Part shown: piece by piece, positions 23,673-36,413 of the stretch
How positions within the stretch are numbered: position 1 is the first letter of the stretch
Layout: every line of letters begins with the position of its first letter
Source: Garcia nutans
Taxonomy: Eukaryota > Streptophyta > Magnoliopsida > Malpighiales > Euphorbiaceae
DNA length: 64,000 bases
Reading direction: 5' to 3'
Assembly (NCBI GenBank): GCA_947685225.1
Contig: CANTUV010000015.1
Coordinates: 5,518,001 to 5,582,000 of the forward strand
Notes under the pieces: generated by a model
Databases searched by the model: none
What the model was told of the DNA's origin: nothing
The model's input: only the letters and a program-made list of their open reading frames with translations
Position numbers and translations under genes: made by a program

Positions 23673-23914
23673 TGCAAATAGTGTCAAATAGTATTTACTA
23701 TTCATAAATAGTAATACTATTCCTAAATAGTAAAAGCTAATGTTTATCAATAGTAATACTATTTATAAATAGTAAAATTTATTATTAATCAATAGTAAAG
23801 TTTAGTATTCATAAATAGTAATTTTACTATTTATGAACAGTTTTGAATTTTGTTTTTTGCTTGCCGTTTCTCTATAAAAAGCCACCATTCCTTCATTTTA
23901 TTTCATAGCACATT
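23673..23914 (+). promoter_or_regulatory. Promoter of the PMD gene in element E
   Basis: An AT-rich run of palindromic ATAGTAA/TTACTAT units (23690-23835) is followed by a TATA box CTATAAAAA (23872-23880). It matches the inverse of 3414-3600 in element A. Element F is inserted at 23915, in the 5' UTR, so this promoter is now 15.8 kb from the PMD start codon at 39706. Confidence 0.65.
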
Positions 23915-26900
23915 TGTAGACCCTAAATTTTTGACCCAATCTGGTTCAATATAATTTATTTAGTCCAAAATGATTTTTGTTGTCTAATTGACCCAAAATA
24001 ATTTTTATTAAATAATTTTTGCTTTAGTATCTAATTTTTATTAATAAAAAATAGAAATAAACAAATAAAAGTCAAAAAATAAAAATAAAAATCAGAGTCG
24101 GAAAAATCGGCGACGAAAAAATAATCGCGCGGGCCCGTGGGCATTTCGCACGCAGAAAAATTCTGCCTGCGAAATAGCCATGCAGAAATTTTCTGCCTAC
24201 GAAATGGCTACGGGCCCGTTCCACGTCCGCTGCCGCAGCCAACTACGGCAGATTTTTTTCGCCAGCATAATTTTTCCTGCGGCAATTTTTTCGGTAGCGC
24301 AATTTTTTCGGATGCAAAATTTTCAAAACCTAATTCAATTACATTTCGGTTTCTTTTTTTTTATTAATATTACTTACCTTAACTAATTAGGAATAAACCA
24401 CATCAAACAACTTTAAATAAGGACCAAAGACAATTAAAAATGAGGAGGCCGAGAGGGACAAGAAAAAAGAAAATCCAAATTCATAAAGGAAAAGCTTGAA
24501 TTCAATTGATTTTAAAGTAGCAGAAACACGATTTAAGGGATTCAAAAGGCAAAAAGGCTGGTCTTTTGAGCTTATTCATCCAATAAGCAATTTTAGTGCA
24601 ACTTACAAAAGAAGGTATGAAATTCTAATTTCTTTATTTTTTTTACATAGTAGCTAAAACTAGGAATTTGCTTCTTTTTTTTAAAAATCTAAAATCTTAG
24701 AGTTTTAAATTAGTTTTTCTAAAGTTAAAAGCTTTATTTCGTTGGTTTATCTTCCAAAAGACTTAAAATTGTTATTTTTACTTCTTAAAAATCTTAAAAC
24801 TCTAATTGAACATATTTTTCAACAAAACTAAGATTTAAATTCTGTTTCTTTTAAAATTTTAAAGTAGGTTCTATTTCATTCAAAAAGCCTTAAAAAACAT
24901 CTTTTCTACTTATAAAAACTTTAATTTTTTTGTTTAAATTCATAAAACTTCATGAAATTATCAAATTGATTTCCAAATTCCTAAAAATTAATTCACCACC
25001 CGTGACCCTAATTCTAAATCCTAAAATCCAAAATTCAACTTTTAAACCTAAAATAATGAACCCTAATCCTTTTAAAACTTTAAACCCTAATTTTTATGAA
25101 CCCTAATCCTTTTAAAATATTAAAAACCATAAAACCATAAATAGATTAAACTTACATAGTAGCTTAGAAACCCAATAACCGAAAATCATAAATCAAAGTA
25201 TTTTAAAGTGTCTAAAACCCTAGTTTCATGATTTCACCATTCAAACCTTAATTTGTTTAATCAAAGAGTCTTACCAACCTTTCAAAACATGAAACCCTAA
25301 TTTATTTTAATTCCATAAAAAGTCACAGTAGCTATAATTAGACTTTTATTTGCTTTATTTAATTCTATACTTGATTATGCTTTGATTTATCTCTTATGCT
25401 TTAATTTATTTAATTTCAATACTTGATTTATTTAATTTGTCATGGATGGATGTTTATTTTATACCTTTGATGAATGATTTATTTATGATAAATGATTATT
25501 TACTTTTATTAAGTAATTTAGATTTCCAAAAGTTGTAAGAGGTATGTTTCCACTTGGTGGGTACCTCATTAATTAAACATCATGTAATTTAATTTGCTTT
25601 TCTATTTTAGAACCTATGTAAAGGGCATGTTTGTAATATCCTAAAGTGTACCCTAGAAGTTTTGATATAATTGTTGTTTGATTTGAATCAAATGTATATG
25701 TGTTTTGGAAAGGAAAAGATTGTTTAGAGGGAATGTATATGTTGTATATATGGTAATATATATAACATATATGCAAGTCAAATGGGTGGTCAATGGAAGA
25801 AGATATTTTATTTGTTGATTGTGAATTTACTAAAGAGGGCAAGTGATTAAGAAGGATGTTAAAACAAATTAAAAGAGGGTGTTTAGGTAATTCCTTGTTT
25901 TGGAATACTTGGTGGAGATTTAAAGAGAAGTTTGACTTTGTTTCTTTATGTTTTCTTCTTCTTTTCCATGGTGTGGCCGGCTCATCCAAAGACAAGAGAA
26001 AGCAAGAGAGCAAAAGAGGATTTGAATGTTCTAAGCTCAAATTGAAGGAAGATCTAAGTGATCAAGTTGGTGATTCAAGAAGTTTCATTACTTTGGTAAG
26101 TCCTCTTTTGATTTCTTTACTTATTTGAAGTTATGTTTGAGTTTGATAGATTATTTAAGGGTGTGTTGTTTGATTGTGATAGGTTTAAGAGTGTTTGATT
26201 AGATTGATTATGGGATTGAAGAAAAGAGTAAGTTAGTTGGAAGAGATGGTGTTGTATTTGTGTGTAGTGTTTGTGATGATATTTGTAATTTGTGTTTGAT
26301 GTAGGTGTGGAGTTGTTTTGGTGTTTTTGTAAGTTTAAGATGGTTTTTGGGTGTGTTTTGTTAAGTTTGTTTGAAGTGGATGTTGGTGAAGTGAAGTGTT
26401 TTGTTGGGTGTTTTGTTGTTTTGGCCGGAATTTGAGTTTTTGGCCTGACACGCCCATGAGCACGTCCAGATTCTTAGGCGTGTCAATTGTGTTGGTGGCA
26501 GTAGGATTGACACGACCAGTAACACGCCTGTGTTATTGAGCGTGTCATAGCTACTGTGAGATTGGAGAATTGACACGGCCATGAGCACGCTCATGATGTT
26601 GGACGTGTTGATATTTTTGAGAGGCAGAATGTATTACACGTCCAGTGACACGCCCGTGGTTCTGAGCATGTAAAAGCTTCTATGTTGTGGAGTTAGGGCA
26701 CGGTCAGGGACACGCCCGTGTGGTTGAGCGTGTCATGTTTAGAGTTTGCCCTAGTTAACTCTTAACTTGATTATCTCATGTGTATCCCTAAGCAAGTGTA
26801 TGTTATTATGTTGGATTAGGTCTTGAAGAAAGTGATTTGTCATTGATCTAAGAAGTAAAAGAATCTTGGAAAAGGAAGTGTTTAGAGTTGTGTGAATTGT

Positions 26901-28680
26901 TATTGAGGTAAGTACAAATATTGCATTATTACATTATTGAATTATATGAATAATGTACTTTGTTATGTTTATATCAATGATGCTTTATGTATAATGTGAA
27001 GAATATGATGATGTAATTGATTGTGTATTTGAAAGATGAATTGCTATAATGTGGATTGAGATGTGATGGAATATAAAGCCATTGTGATTGACTATAATGA
27101 CTTTAATGAAGCATGTTTGCCTAATTGATAATGAAAATTGAGAATGGAATTGATAATGAAATAATGAATGAATTGTGTGTCTAATGTGTCATTCCATTTT
27201 CAGAGTTTTATTGATTGGTGGCATGCCTATTAGTAACAATCTCTTGAAGTTAGGTTGGAATTGATCCTTGAAGCCATGTTGGGTTGAAGTTTAACATGTT
27301 TTACTCCCCTTGAAGCTTGGTTGGGTCTAGTCCTTGAAGCCTAATTGAGATGTTACAACCCTTGAAGCTAGGTTGGGTTGGTTCTTGAAGCCAAGTTGGG
27401 TTGATACTTAGCATGCTTTGTTCCCCTTGAAGCTTGGTTGAACCTAATCCTTGATGCCTAGTTGGGATTATGATAATGATGAATGTGATAATTGAACCAA
27501 AACATTAACTCTGAAAATTGAATGGCATATTAGTATCTTTTGGGCCCATGCTTGTCTTTGTTTAAATGTGATTTATTAATGGTAAAATAATTGAATAATG
27601 AGATCTATGGAAGGACTTTGAAATGTGATATGTTTATATGTGTATGGTTTATGAAATATAAAGGTGTGATATTAGCTTTCCACCTATGATGTTGTCTTTA
27701 TTATGAAAATGTGTGACATTGCATTGCATTAAAGCATATTGTTAGTATACTATGTACTACTAAGCCGTTGGCTTAGCGCGATAGTGGTTGATCGCGCAAG
27801 TGACAGGGTTGAACCCGAGAGTTCCTCGAGACCGAGTGAGACTAGGCATTGAAGATTTTATTTTTGGGACTTAAAGATCAGAGAAGGGCTGCCAATCATG
27901 TATAACTTCTTTATATTTTGTAAAGTATTGATTCTAATGTAAATATATGTATAATTGTAAATATGGATTTGAATGTATTCATATATGTAAATATTTTATA
28001 AATTCCGCTGCGTATTAAGTAAACATATACATATCTATTTAGTTTTATATTACAAGTTAATTACTTTATTTCTATAATGTATAATGAGAAAGAATATCCT
28101 ATCATTTAAAATGATTTAAATGTTAAAGAAAACCGTAGCATCCCTATATTCAGTGTACGTATATTACATTGTGGTGTTTTGTAGTGTTCGTGTACAGGAT
28201 GTAGGGGTGTTACAATGTTTCTACCTTTTGGTGGATGTCCTATCTAGGCATGTGATGTAAGGACATGTTTCCACCCTTGGATGGGTGTCCATTTATTTGC
28301 TTTGTTTGGACATTGCTTTGATTTTAATATAATGATGCTTTCTTTTAATTATTGTGTGTAATATGGATGATATTGTTATATTTAAGAATTTTATAATATT
28401 AAGACCTGTAAAGGAGGCCGATTCCAATGAACCAGGCGTTGTGGGGGTGCTGGGCCATTTCTCACCTTCCCCACACGTACCCAACTTTCCGAACCCATTA
28501 GGAGGTTAGGGATTCCTTAGGAATTGAGTCATCCACCCCTTTCTTTTTTCCCGGCCCGTCCGGGTGGCGACTCCATTTTCTCCGGACTTAGGTCTGTGTT
28601 CTCTAAGGCCCTGAGCCTAAACAGTGCCGAAGTCGCAAGAACCATTCCTCCGGGAGTGGGGGTGAAAATCTCCGCTAGCA
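23915..28680 (+). mobile_element. 5' LTR of element F, interrupted
   Basis: TGTAGACCC...GCTAGCA. Without the solo LTR at 25632-28214 and its target duplication it is about 2178 bp, close to the 2138 bp of the 3' LTR, and the two align throughout. A 15-bp hairpin with loop AAA (24143-24175) sits in U3. The terminal CACA has changed to AGCA. Confidence 0.92.
25632..28214 (+). mobile_element. Solo Tekay-like LTR (2583 bp) in F
   Basis: TGTAATATCC...GTGTTACA flanked by ATGTT (25627-25631 and 28215-28219). It has no internal region. The palindrome block (26445-26740) uses GACACG/CGTGTC motifs; the inverted-repeat cassette (about 27180-27525) has the CTTGAAGC direct repeats; the double hairpin is at about 27762-27800. 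Confidence 0.95.
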
Positions 28681-28681
28681 G

Positions 28682-28700
28682 TAGCGACTCCACTGGGGAT
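28682..28700 (+). other. Primer binding site of element F
   Basis: TAGCGACTCCACTGGGGAT, one base after the LTR, one change from the D site at 12256-12274. Confidence 0.8.
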
Positions 28701-29564
28701 AAGAGAAGTTGATTCCGTTGTTCTTTTTATTATTCTATTCTTTCTTATAATGATATTATCCATTGTATCATCTTAGATTGCATCGTGTGCGTGAGTTAGG
28801 ATGCCCGTGTTACCCGTGTTATGTTATGTAAGGGATACCATACTTTCACTCAAGGTATGGAGATCGAGCATGGCATAACCACTCATAGCCTCATACCATT
28901 TGGTATATACTTGCTATGGGAACCTAAGCCTTTTAACCCAAAGACTAAAGCTCATGTAACTGGCCTAGTTACTTTCTTAGGTTTTACCCCAAATGCATGT
29001 TGTTTGACTATGGTTAGTTTATCTTAGTCTAAATCATGGCTTATTTGGTTTGTTCTTTTTCTAATATGACCTAAGTATATTGTAAGCTCAAAATAAATTT
29101 TTCTTTAAAATCCAAAAGACCAAAGCTATTTTAAAATTTTTTTCAAGATGGTCTTTGGACATAAGACTTTTCTAAAAACAAATTAAAAATTCTTTGGCCC
29201 ATGGCCCAAATACTAAGACCAAAATCCATTTTTTTCTAAAATCTCTTTATAATGGGCTTAGAAACAAAATTATTTTCACCCAACCTTTTCTTATAAAGAG
29301 CTTACAAATTATTTAGGCCAATTATGAAATACCAAAAATCAATTATGGGCCTAGTTTACACTAAGAATAAATTAACCATGGGCTTATTTTTGGCGTGAAT
29401 AACTAGTTATTCTTTTCAAGTGAGAAATCTATCTATAATAAACCTCTTAATTTAGTTTTAATCCAATATAGCATAAAAACTACTATAGTTGGTTGAATGG
29501 ATTAAAACCTAATTAATGGGAATTATCATGGAAGGATTTCCACTTTCGAAAATATAACTATTGG
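28701..29564 (+). other. Leader of element F
   Basis: Matches the leaders of D and E. A 68-codon frame (28821-29027, containing MEIEHGITTHSLIPFGIY) is conserved in D and, with one stop, in E. The rest is AT-rich with no visible coding signal. Confidence 0.7.
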
Positions 29565-29861
29565 TTGAAACGTCCGAGGGAATTATTTGAAAGCATGATA
29601 CCCCATGTTGGTATTTTGTTAACCATATACCAAGGAAAAGAGACTCACCATTCGTGTCTGGATGTTATAAGGTTGGAAGGAACGTCATATTTATCCTTAT
29701 TTATTGATTGTTTGTGCATACATGCATACATGCATACATTTGCATCTCATATCATTGATCCTCTCTGGCTCACAGCACCGGATTACGATAGTTCTAAAGC
29801 TTACAATAATCCGACCTACACCGGAGATGAAGTATCTAGCAACAACTCAATCACTTGCTGA
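29565..29861 (+). CDS. Conserved leader ORF upstream of gag, element F
   Basis: 98 codons, homologous to 7804-8076 (D) and to the frame upstream of gag in E. It shares NYWLKRP, IPHVGILLTIY and HAYMHTFASHIIDPLWL. It ends ten bases before the gag ATG and in the same frame, so gag with an N-terminal extension is one reading; a separate small ORF is the other. No family is recognised. Confidence 0.4.
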   Translation: MKRPRELFESMIPHVGILLTIYQGKETHHSCLDVIRLEGTSYLSLFIDCLCIHAYMHTFASHIIDPLWLTAPDYDSSKAYNNPTYTGDEVSSNNSITC

Positions 29862-29870
29862 CCAAAAACA

Positions 29871-31267
29871 ATGGAGCTTGAACAAATTCAAAGGATGGTG
29901 GATGAGGCCCTCAATGCCAAGATGGAAGAAATCAAAGAGGCCCTAGCTGAGACCATGAAGAACCAATTGACTGCAATCTTAGAAAACCATGCTGAGGCAT
30001 CTGCTAGCACTAAGAAACCAAAGGACAAAGGGAAGACCAAAGTTAGTGAAGTGGTTTTTGATGATGAAAAGGTGATAATTGATGATGATGATGATTGGAC
30101 TCAAAACTACCAAGAGGTTCAAGAAAAGAAGAAAGAACCGAAGGCTATTGAGAAGGCAACTATTGAAAAGACCGAGACATTCGATGTTTAAAAGATGATT
30201 GCTGATTTAGAAAAGAAATTTGAGAAGAAGCTGAAAACTGAAGAGATGTCTGAGATCGACAAACTATTTGAACAAGATGAAGAGGTCCCTTATAAATTCA
30301 AGATGCCTTCTTTTGCAAAGTACAATGGCACCGGAAATCCTCATCTTCACGTGAAGCAATACATCATTGCCATGCAGTCTGCCCAAGCTACTAAGGCTCA
30401 AACTCTATGGTACTTCATGCTCTCATTGGATCCTGTTGTCCAAAATTGGTTCAATACCTTAGATGATGGAACACAAAAGAATTGGGATTTGCTTTACAAA
30501 GCCTTCATCGAACAATATGGATATAATGTTGAGTTGGAAGTTACCTTGATGGAAGTGGAGTCCATTAGGCAAAGGCCGAATGAGAATTTTGTAGATTATG
30601 TCAAGAGATGGAGAAACAAGGCAGCTTTACTCAAGAAGAGGCCCGATGAATCCGATCAAATATGGATGATCGTGAGAGGTGTCCTACCCAATCTCCGTGA
30701 AAGGATGTCTCACACCTTATAAGTGATTTCAAAGACCTTCTTCAAGCTGGTTTGCAAATTAAAGAGTGGGAAAGGGAGAAGAATCCCTTTTCAATAAGAA
30801 GGAATGAGAAAGGGAACAACCAACCTAGTAATCAAAGCACGCAAAAAGAAGTTGATATTAATGTAACCGGTTAAGGAAATAAAAGACAATTCTCATAATT
30901 GGGGTAACCTCTATCTTGGGTTTTTAGCAAGCTGCAAAAGAAACAGTTGTTACAACCGTTAGCTCCTCGACCTTTACATAATCCATTGCCATCAAACTTC
31001 AATGCCGAAGCCTTTTGTCAATTTCATAAAATGCGAGGGCATGAAATAGATAAATATGCTCGTCTAAGGCATGAGATCCAAGACCTAATTGATAGTGGCA
31101 AGCTACCTGAGCCGGATAAGCCCAATAACAAGAACAACCCTTTGCCTAAGTTTGGAAGAGTACCTCCACCGGCAATCTTCATGGTAGGAAAAGGATTGGA
31201 AGAAGATTTTGTTTTATCATCCTTTCAGGATGGGGATATTGAAGATATGAAAGAAAAAGAAGCTTAA
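29871..31267 (+). pseudogene. gag: gag of element F
   Basis: Tat-type Gag starting at ATG 29871 (MELEQIQRMVDEALNAKMEE). A Lys/Glu/Asp-rich N-terminus, capsid block (QRPNENFVDYVKRWRNKAAL at about 30570-30625) and a zinc-knuckle-like CQFHKMRGHEIDKYA motif near 31015 are visible; the last Cys of the motif, present in E, is Tyr here. Stops occur at 30189 and 30720 and a frame change before 30947. The frame ends at 31267 with KEKEA, at about the point where E goes on toward protease; F then diverges. The protein would serve as particle shell only. Confidence 0.88.
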
Positions 31268-32596
31268 ATGCAACAAACTTTCCTTAGCTTGAATATTGCT
31301 TTTCAATTTTACTTTCTTTAATGTTTTATTGGAACAATCTTGTTTTTCAAATTTGTTTGAATAAATTACTTTCATCAAAATTTTTATTGGTCTTTGTTCA
31401 TTTTGGTGCTCAACCAATGAGCAATCTAGCTTGATAATTCATGAATTAATATATTTATGCATCATGACTCAAATGACTTTACTAGGTGAGGGAATTGCTC
31501 TATAGCATTGAGTTGTGTATGCTTACTTAGAGAGGGCTCTTGCATAATTACCTTTGTCTAGGTCCTAGTTTGTCTTAGAACATGCTTTGACAAACTTTCG
31601 AGGTGAAATTGAACTCTGCTTATTTAAGAGAGAAATGATCTAGGCATTGTTTGGTTAGCCAACAACTAGTATCCACCCTATTAAATATTAATCCCTAGTT
31701 GTCCCTTTGAGCCTTCATAAAATTTTAGCTTTCTTTTCATTGGCTTACAAACCCCAATAATCTACCCTGAGCTATTGTGATTCTTTTGACAAGCCTTATG
31801 ATCACTAAGATAAAGTGGCAAGAAGATCAAAGAAAACAACGATTGGTCAAGATCATGAAGATAGTTGAAGTTCTCAAGACCATGAAGATAGTTGATGTTT
31901 TCAAGACCATAAGGTAGTTGAAGTTTTCAAGACCATAAGGGTAGTTGAAGTTCCTTTGATATCTCCAATATATCAAAACAATATCATCATTAGAGTAACA
32001 AATGATTTATCCCTGCTAAAGATGATTTATGTTACTCCATTAATCCATTATTGGAAGCCCAAGCTAGTAGAAATGAGACAAATCTTTTAAAGCTAGAATC
32101 AAAAGCAAAAAAAAAAAAAAAGAAAGAAGACAAGAGAGAAGAAAAAAGAAATAAAAAAACAAACAAAACAAAACAAAAAATAAAAAGGAAAAAAGAAGAA
32201 GAAGAAAAAAAAGAAGAAAAAGAAAAAGAAATAATACCTCTTTTACCTAAAGCAATAAAAGGCTTCCATTTGGTTCATAAGGATATTTTTACTTGAATTA
32301 GTCCAACCCAATCAAAGATTCAATCAAAATCAAAGAAAAAGGAGGAAAGACCATTCAGTTCTTGAAAGTTATGTACTTAACAGTCCTGCAAGGAAGAAGG
32401 ACAAAATCATAAAATGTGCAAAGAAAGGGAGGAGTAAGAAAAATAAAAAGAAAGAAAAAGGGAGCAGAAGAAAGGAAATGAATTTGAGTACCAAACTTTT
32501 TGCAAGGGCAAAGACTCTCCTAATCAAGATCCAGATTAATGCCGAGAAAATAGAAGGAATTTGGAGTCTAGAAAGATTGTTCCCAGCTGCCTAAAG
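31268..32596 (+). other. Unrecognised internal region of F, part 1
   Basis: No homology to the other Tat internal regions here is seen. It has four imperfect copies of a roughly 30-bp unit (TTGAAGTTTTCAAGACCATA) at about 31850-31955 and an A-rich, simple-sequence stretch at 32100-32235 whose Lys/Glu-rich frame is a composition artefact. Confidence 0.6.
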
Positions 32597-35030
32597 TGTA
32601 ATATCCTCATATATGCCCTAGAAGTTTTGTTTATGTTGTTGTTGTTGTTGTTGTTGTAAATGGGATTGAATGTATATGTTATGTGATAAGAAAAGAGGAT
32701 TGAGAAGAGAATGTGTATGTATATGTGTTTTGGGAAAGAAATAGGGTTTAGAGAGAAATGTATATGTTGTTTATATGATGATATAACTAACATATAAATA
32801 TGTCAAAGGGAGAGTCAATGGAAGAGATATTTATTTGTGTTGAGTGTGTAATTACATATTTGGGCATATAAGAGACAAAAGGTTAGTTATATGGTTGAGG
32901 GCATTTTGGTAATTGATTGGATAAAATCTCTTGGTGGAGATTTAAAGAAGAAAAGCTATTTGACTTTGTGTCTTTATCATTTTCTTCTTTCTTTCATGAA
33001 GAGGCCGGCCATCCAAGAAGAGAAAGAGTTAGAGAGGAGTTTGGAGTTTTATACTCAAATTGAAGAAGGAATCAAGGGATTTGGTTAGAGATTTGTGGAA
33101 TTTCTTCATTTAAAGTAAGTATTCTCTTGTTTTCTTTACTTATTTTGAAATTGTGTTGAAGTGAATTAGGGTTTGTTGATTTTGTAATTTGATGAGTTTG
33201 AGATGTGTTTGTGTTGTGTTTTCAAGTGTTAAATTGGTTTTAAGTTAATAGTTTAAATAGGTGTTGTTGTTGGAAGTGGTATATGTTGATTTTGAAAGGG
33301 TGGAGAAGGATGGTGATTTTAGGGTTTTGAGATGGTTTGTGTTTAAATGTAATATTAATGTATTGTAAGGTGATTCTTGCGATGAATATATGTTTAGAAC
33401 ATTGATTGTATTCATTTGAAATATATTATATGGTGTATATTGTGTTTGAGTACAATTGAAAGAGTGTTGGATTTGGTTAGGGTTATGTTCATGGGTGACA
33501 CGACCAAAAGCAATGGAGAGACACGGCCAAGTCATGGAAATTTTGGCCGTGTTGGGTTGATTTTTAAGAGACACGGCCGTGTCCCATGCCAGTGTCTATC
33601 ACTGCCAAAATTCAGTTGAGAGACACGGCCACAAGCTTGGCCGTGTCCCTCAAATGTGTTGGCTACTGTTTTTATTTGTGTTCTTTTTGTATGGTTTTGA
33701 TTCTTCAAAGATATTTGTGATACTTAAACCTAAACATAAACACTTTAAATATACTTCAAAGATAAGAATGACCTAATCAAATATATGTGGAACATTCATT
33801 AATTGATGTTGAGATTGTAGCACACATTTGTTGATATTGATGAAACATATGAACAATGTTAGGCTATATGCATTGTGAATGGTAATGTGGTATGTACTTT
33901 GAAATGTTGTATCAATGATGTTATATGATTAATATGAATTGAGATATTGTTTGATTTGAGGCCATTGTGATTGGCTATGATGATTCAATTGAAAGATATA
34001 TGGCATGTTTGCCTAATTGATGAGAATTGAGAATGAAATGTAAATGAATTGTGTGGCTAATGTGTTATTCCATTTTCAGAGTTTGTTATTGGTGGCATGC
34101 CTAATGATAGTAACAATCTCTTGAAGTTAGGTTGGATTGAATCCTTGAAGCCTAATTGAGATGTTACAACCCTTGAAGCTAGGTTGGGTTGGTTCTTGAA
34201 GCCAAGTTGGGTTGATGCTTAGCATGCTTTGCTCCCCTTGAAGCTTGGTTGAACCTAATCCTTGAAGCCTAGTTGGGTATATGATATTGATAAATGTGAT
34301 AACAAAACCAAAGCATTAACTCTGAAAATTGAATGGCATATTAGTGTGTTTTGGGCCCATGCTTGTCTATGTTTAATGTGAGTCATGAATGATAACTTGA
34401 TTGATTAATGTAGGATGTGGAAATATATTGAATTGTGGTATACTTATATGATTTGTGATAGGCAAAAGGGTTGATGTTAGCTTTTCACCTATGTTGTTGT
34501 TTTTATTAATAAGGTGTGTTGCATTGCATTACACTTAAGCATAACATTAGAATGAATTGTCTTACTAAGCCCTTGGCTTAGCGCGATAGTGTTTAATCGC
34601 GCAGGTGATAGAGTTGATAGAGTTGAACCCGAGAGCTCTTCGAGACCGAGTGAGAGTAGATGTTGAAGAGTTGATTTTGGGAACTTAAAGATCAGAGCAG
34701 ACTTGCCAATCATGTATAACTCTTTTATATTTTGTAAAGTTTGGTTTATAATGTAAATATATGTATAATTGTAAATATGTACTCAAATGTTTTCATATCG
34801 GTAAATATTTTCTAGATTCCGCTGCGTATTAACTAAATATATTTATATACCTATTTTGTTTTAAATTACAAATTGATTATTTATTATCTATAATGTATAT
34901 TGAGAAAGATGATGGTATTATATAAAATGTTCTTGAATGTTATAAGAATCCGTAGCATTCCTATATTCGATACATGTATACTACATTGTGGGGTATGTAG
35001 TGTGTATGTATTGGGTGTGGGGGTGTTACA
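32597..35030 (+). mobile_element. Solo Tekay-like LTR (2434 bp) in F
   Basis: TGTAATATCC...GTGTTACA flanked by TAAAG (32592-32596 and 35031-35035). A GTT microsatellite lies at 32636-32656. Palindrome block 33495-33646 includes a perfect ACACGGCCA..TGGCCGTGT (33623-33646). The double hairpin is at about 34565-34605. Closest in its markers to the LTRs of B. Confidence 0.95.
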
Positions 35031-35035
35031 TAAAG

Positions 35036-36413
35036 TTCAAACAAGAAATTTATAGTGTGAGGGTTCGTCCATTGTGTCACACCAGCTCCAATCTCAAAAT
35101 GGCCTTCACTATAACATGTGTCCCTTATAGACCCCATTTTAAGCCTATCAAAGACCTATTGATCTCTCTTGGTAGGTAGAGTCTATTAGTGGAGATAGTT
35201 TGGATAAGCATGCATATGAGATAGACAAATATTTAAACTCAAATGAGTCCTTTGACCAAGTAATGTGTTTGTGCCTATCTGAAGTGCAACAATTCTTGCT
35301 TAAATAGAAATGATTCCCGAGTTTAGTATGGTAACTAGGGTTGTCATGTTATAGATATGTTAATTTGGAAAAATCAAGTCCTGAGGTACATTGACATCGA
35401 TTTGGCAAAGCCAACATTTGATTTCAAAATCAAAATTCAAAAAATTCAAAAAATGTTTTGTCATACAAAGCCTTCAAGTTAAGGGAAGTATGTTGAACCT
35501 CCAAAGGACACATTGGCAAAGGAAATGATTATTGGCAAGGTCATGAAGAAGTTATCAACTGACATGTTGAGACATAGTTTGAAATAAATGAATCCCTGAC
35601 TCTGCTGCTTGGGGTTTCCATTATTCATATTTTCAACATCTTGAAGATAAAAGTCACAAATGCAAAGCTTTCGATCATTCTAATGCAAGACTTGAACAAG
35701 CGTCAAAAAGGAACCAATTAGAGCACTTCTGTTGATCACCTCGGTCTATGAGTCAATGGAACAACTGTAAGTATTATTCATCCATACATTAGCATATCAC
35801 ATTGCACTTTCTTGTCTTGTGTTGTCTATTCTTTGGCAAAATGAATAGCAAACACTCTGTGAAGTAAAGAATCAAAAGAAGATATCAAATCAGGAGGGCA
35901 TAGAAAGCCCATTGATTGAGAAAGCTCCAGTAATTTTGCGAAGAGAAGAAATATGTGCTTGTGCGAAGAACAAGACGGCAAAAACATCAATCAAAGCTTG
36001 CATGGATAAAATATTTGGTTTGAGCCTACACAGGGGGCAAAGTTTCTCCTTTTCAATTTTTTGAGTTTATATACCAAATATTTTTAAACTCACTTACAAA
36101 TATTTTACCACATAGGGGGGCAAGGAGAGGATATAAGGTCCAATTAAAAATAGCTAAATCTTTGCAAAAAGGAAGAACAAAAGAATGGAACATTAGAACT
36201 CTCAAAAGAATGAAGATGCAAAAGACAAAAGACCAATCCAGCTAAAAAAGCTGAAGCCAGGGTAAAGACCCGACCTCCAATGGATAAAGACCCGATGTTA
36301 GAAGATGAAGATTCATTTTCAAGGATGAAGACCCGATCTCAAAGGATGAAGATCCATTTTGAGTGTGAAAAAACCACAATGCATAGAATAACCAGAGCAG
36401 TCAGATTTCTCAA
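35036..36413 (+). other. Unrecognised internal region of F, part 2
   Basis: No open frame of note. At 36250-36360 a short repeat built on GATGAAGACCCGATCTC occurs several times. I see no similarity to pol or to the antisense genes of E. Confidence 0.55.

Noticed and set aside
25573..26040. 155-codon minus-strand ORF across an LTR junction
   Set aside because: It spans the insertion point of a solo LTR at 25632, so it is a chance frame created by the insertion.
32051..32296. Lys/Glu-rich ORF of 81 codons
   Set aside because: It is an A-rich simple-sequence stretch; the frame is open because of composition, with no counterpart elsewhere.
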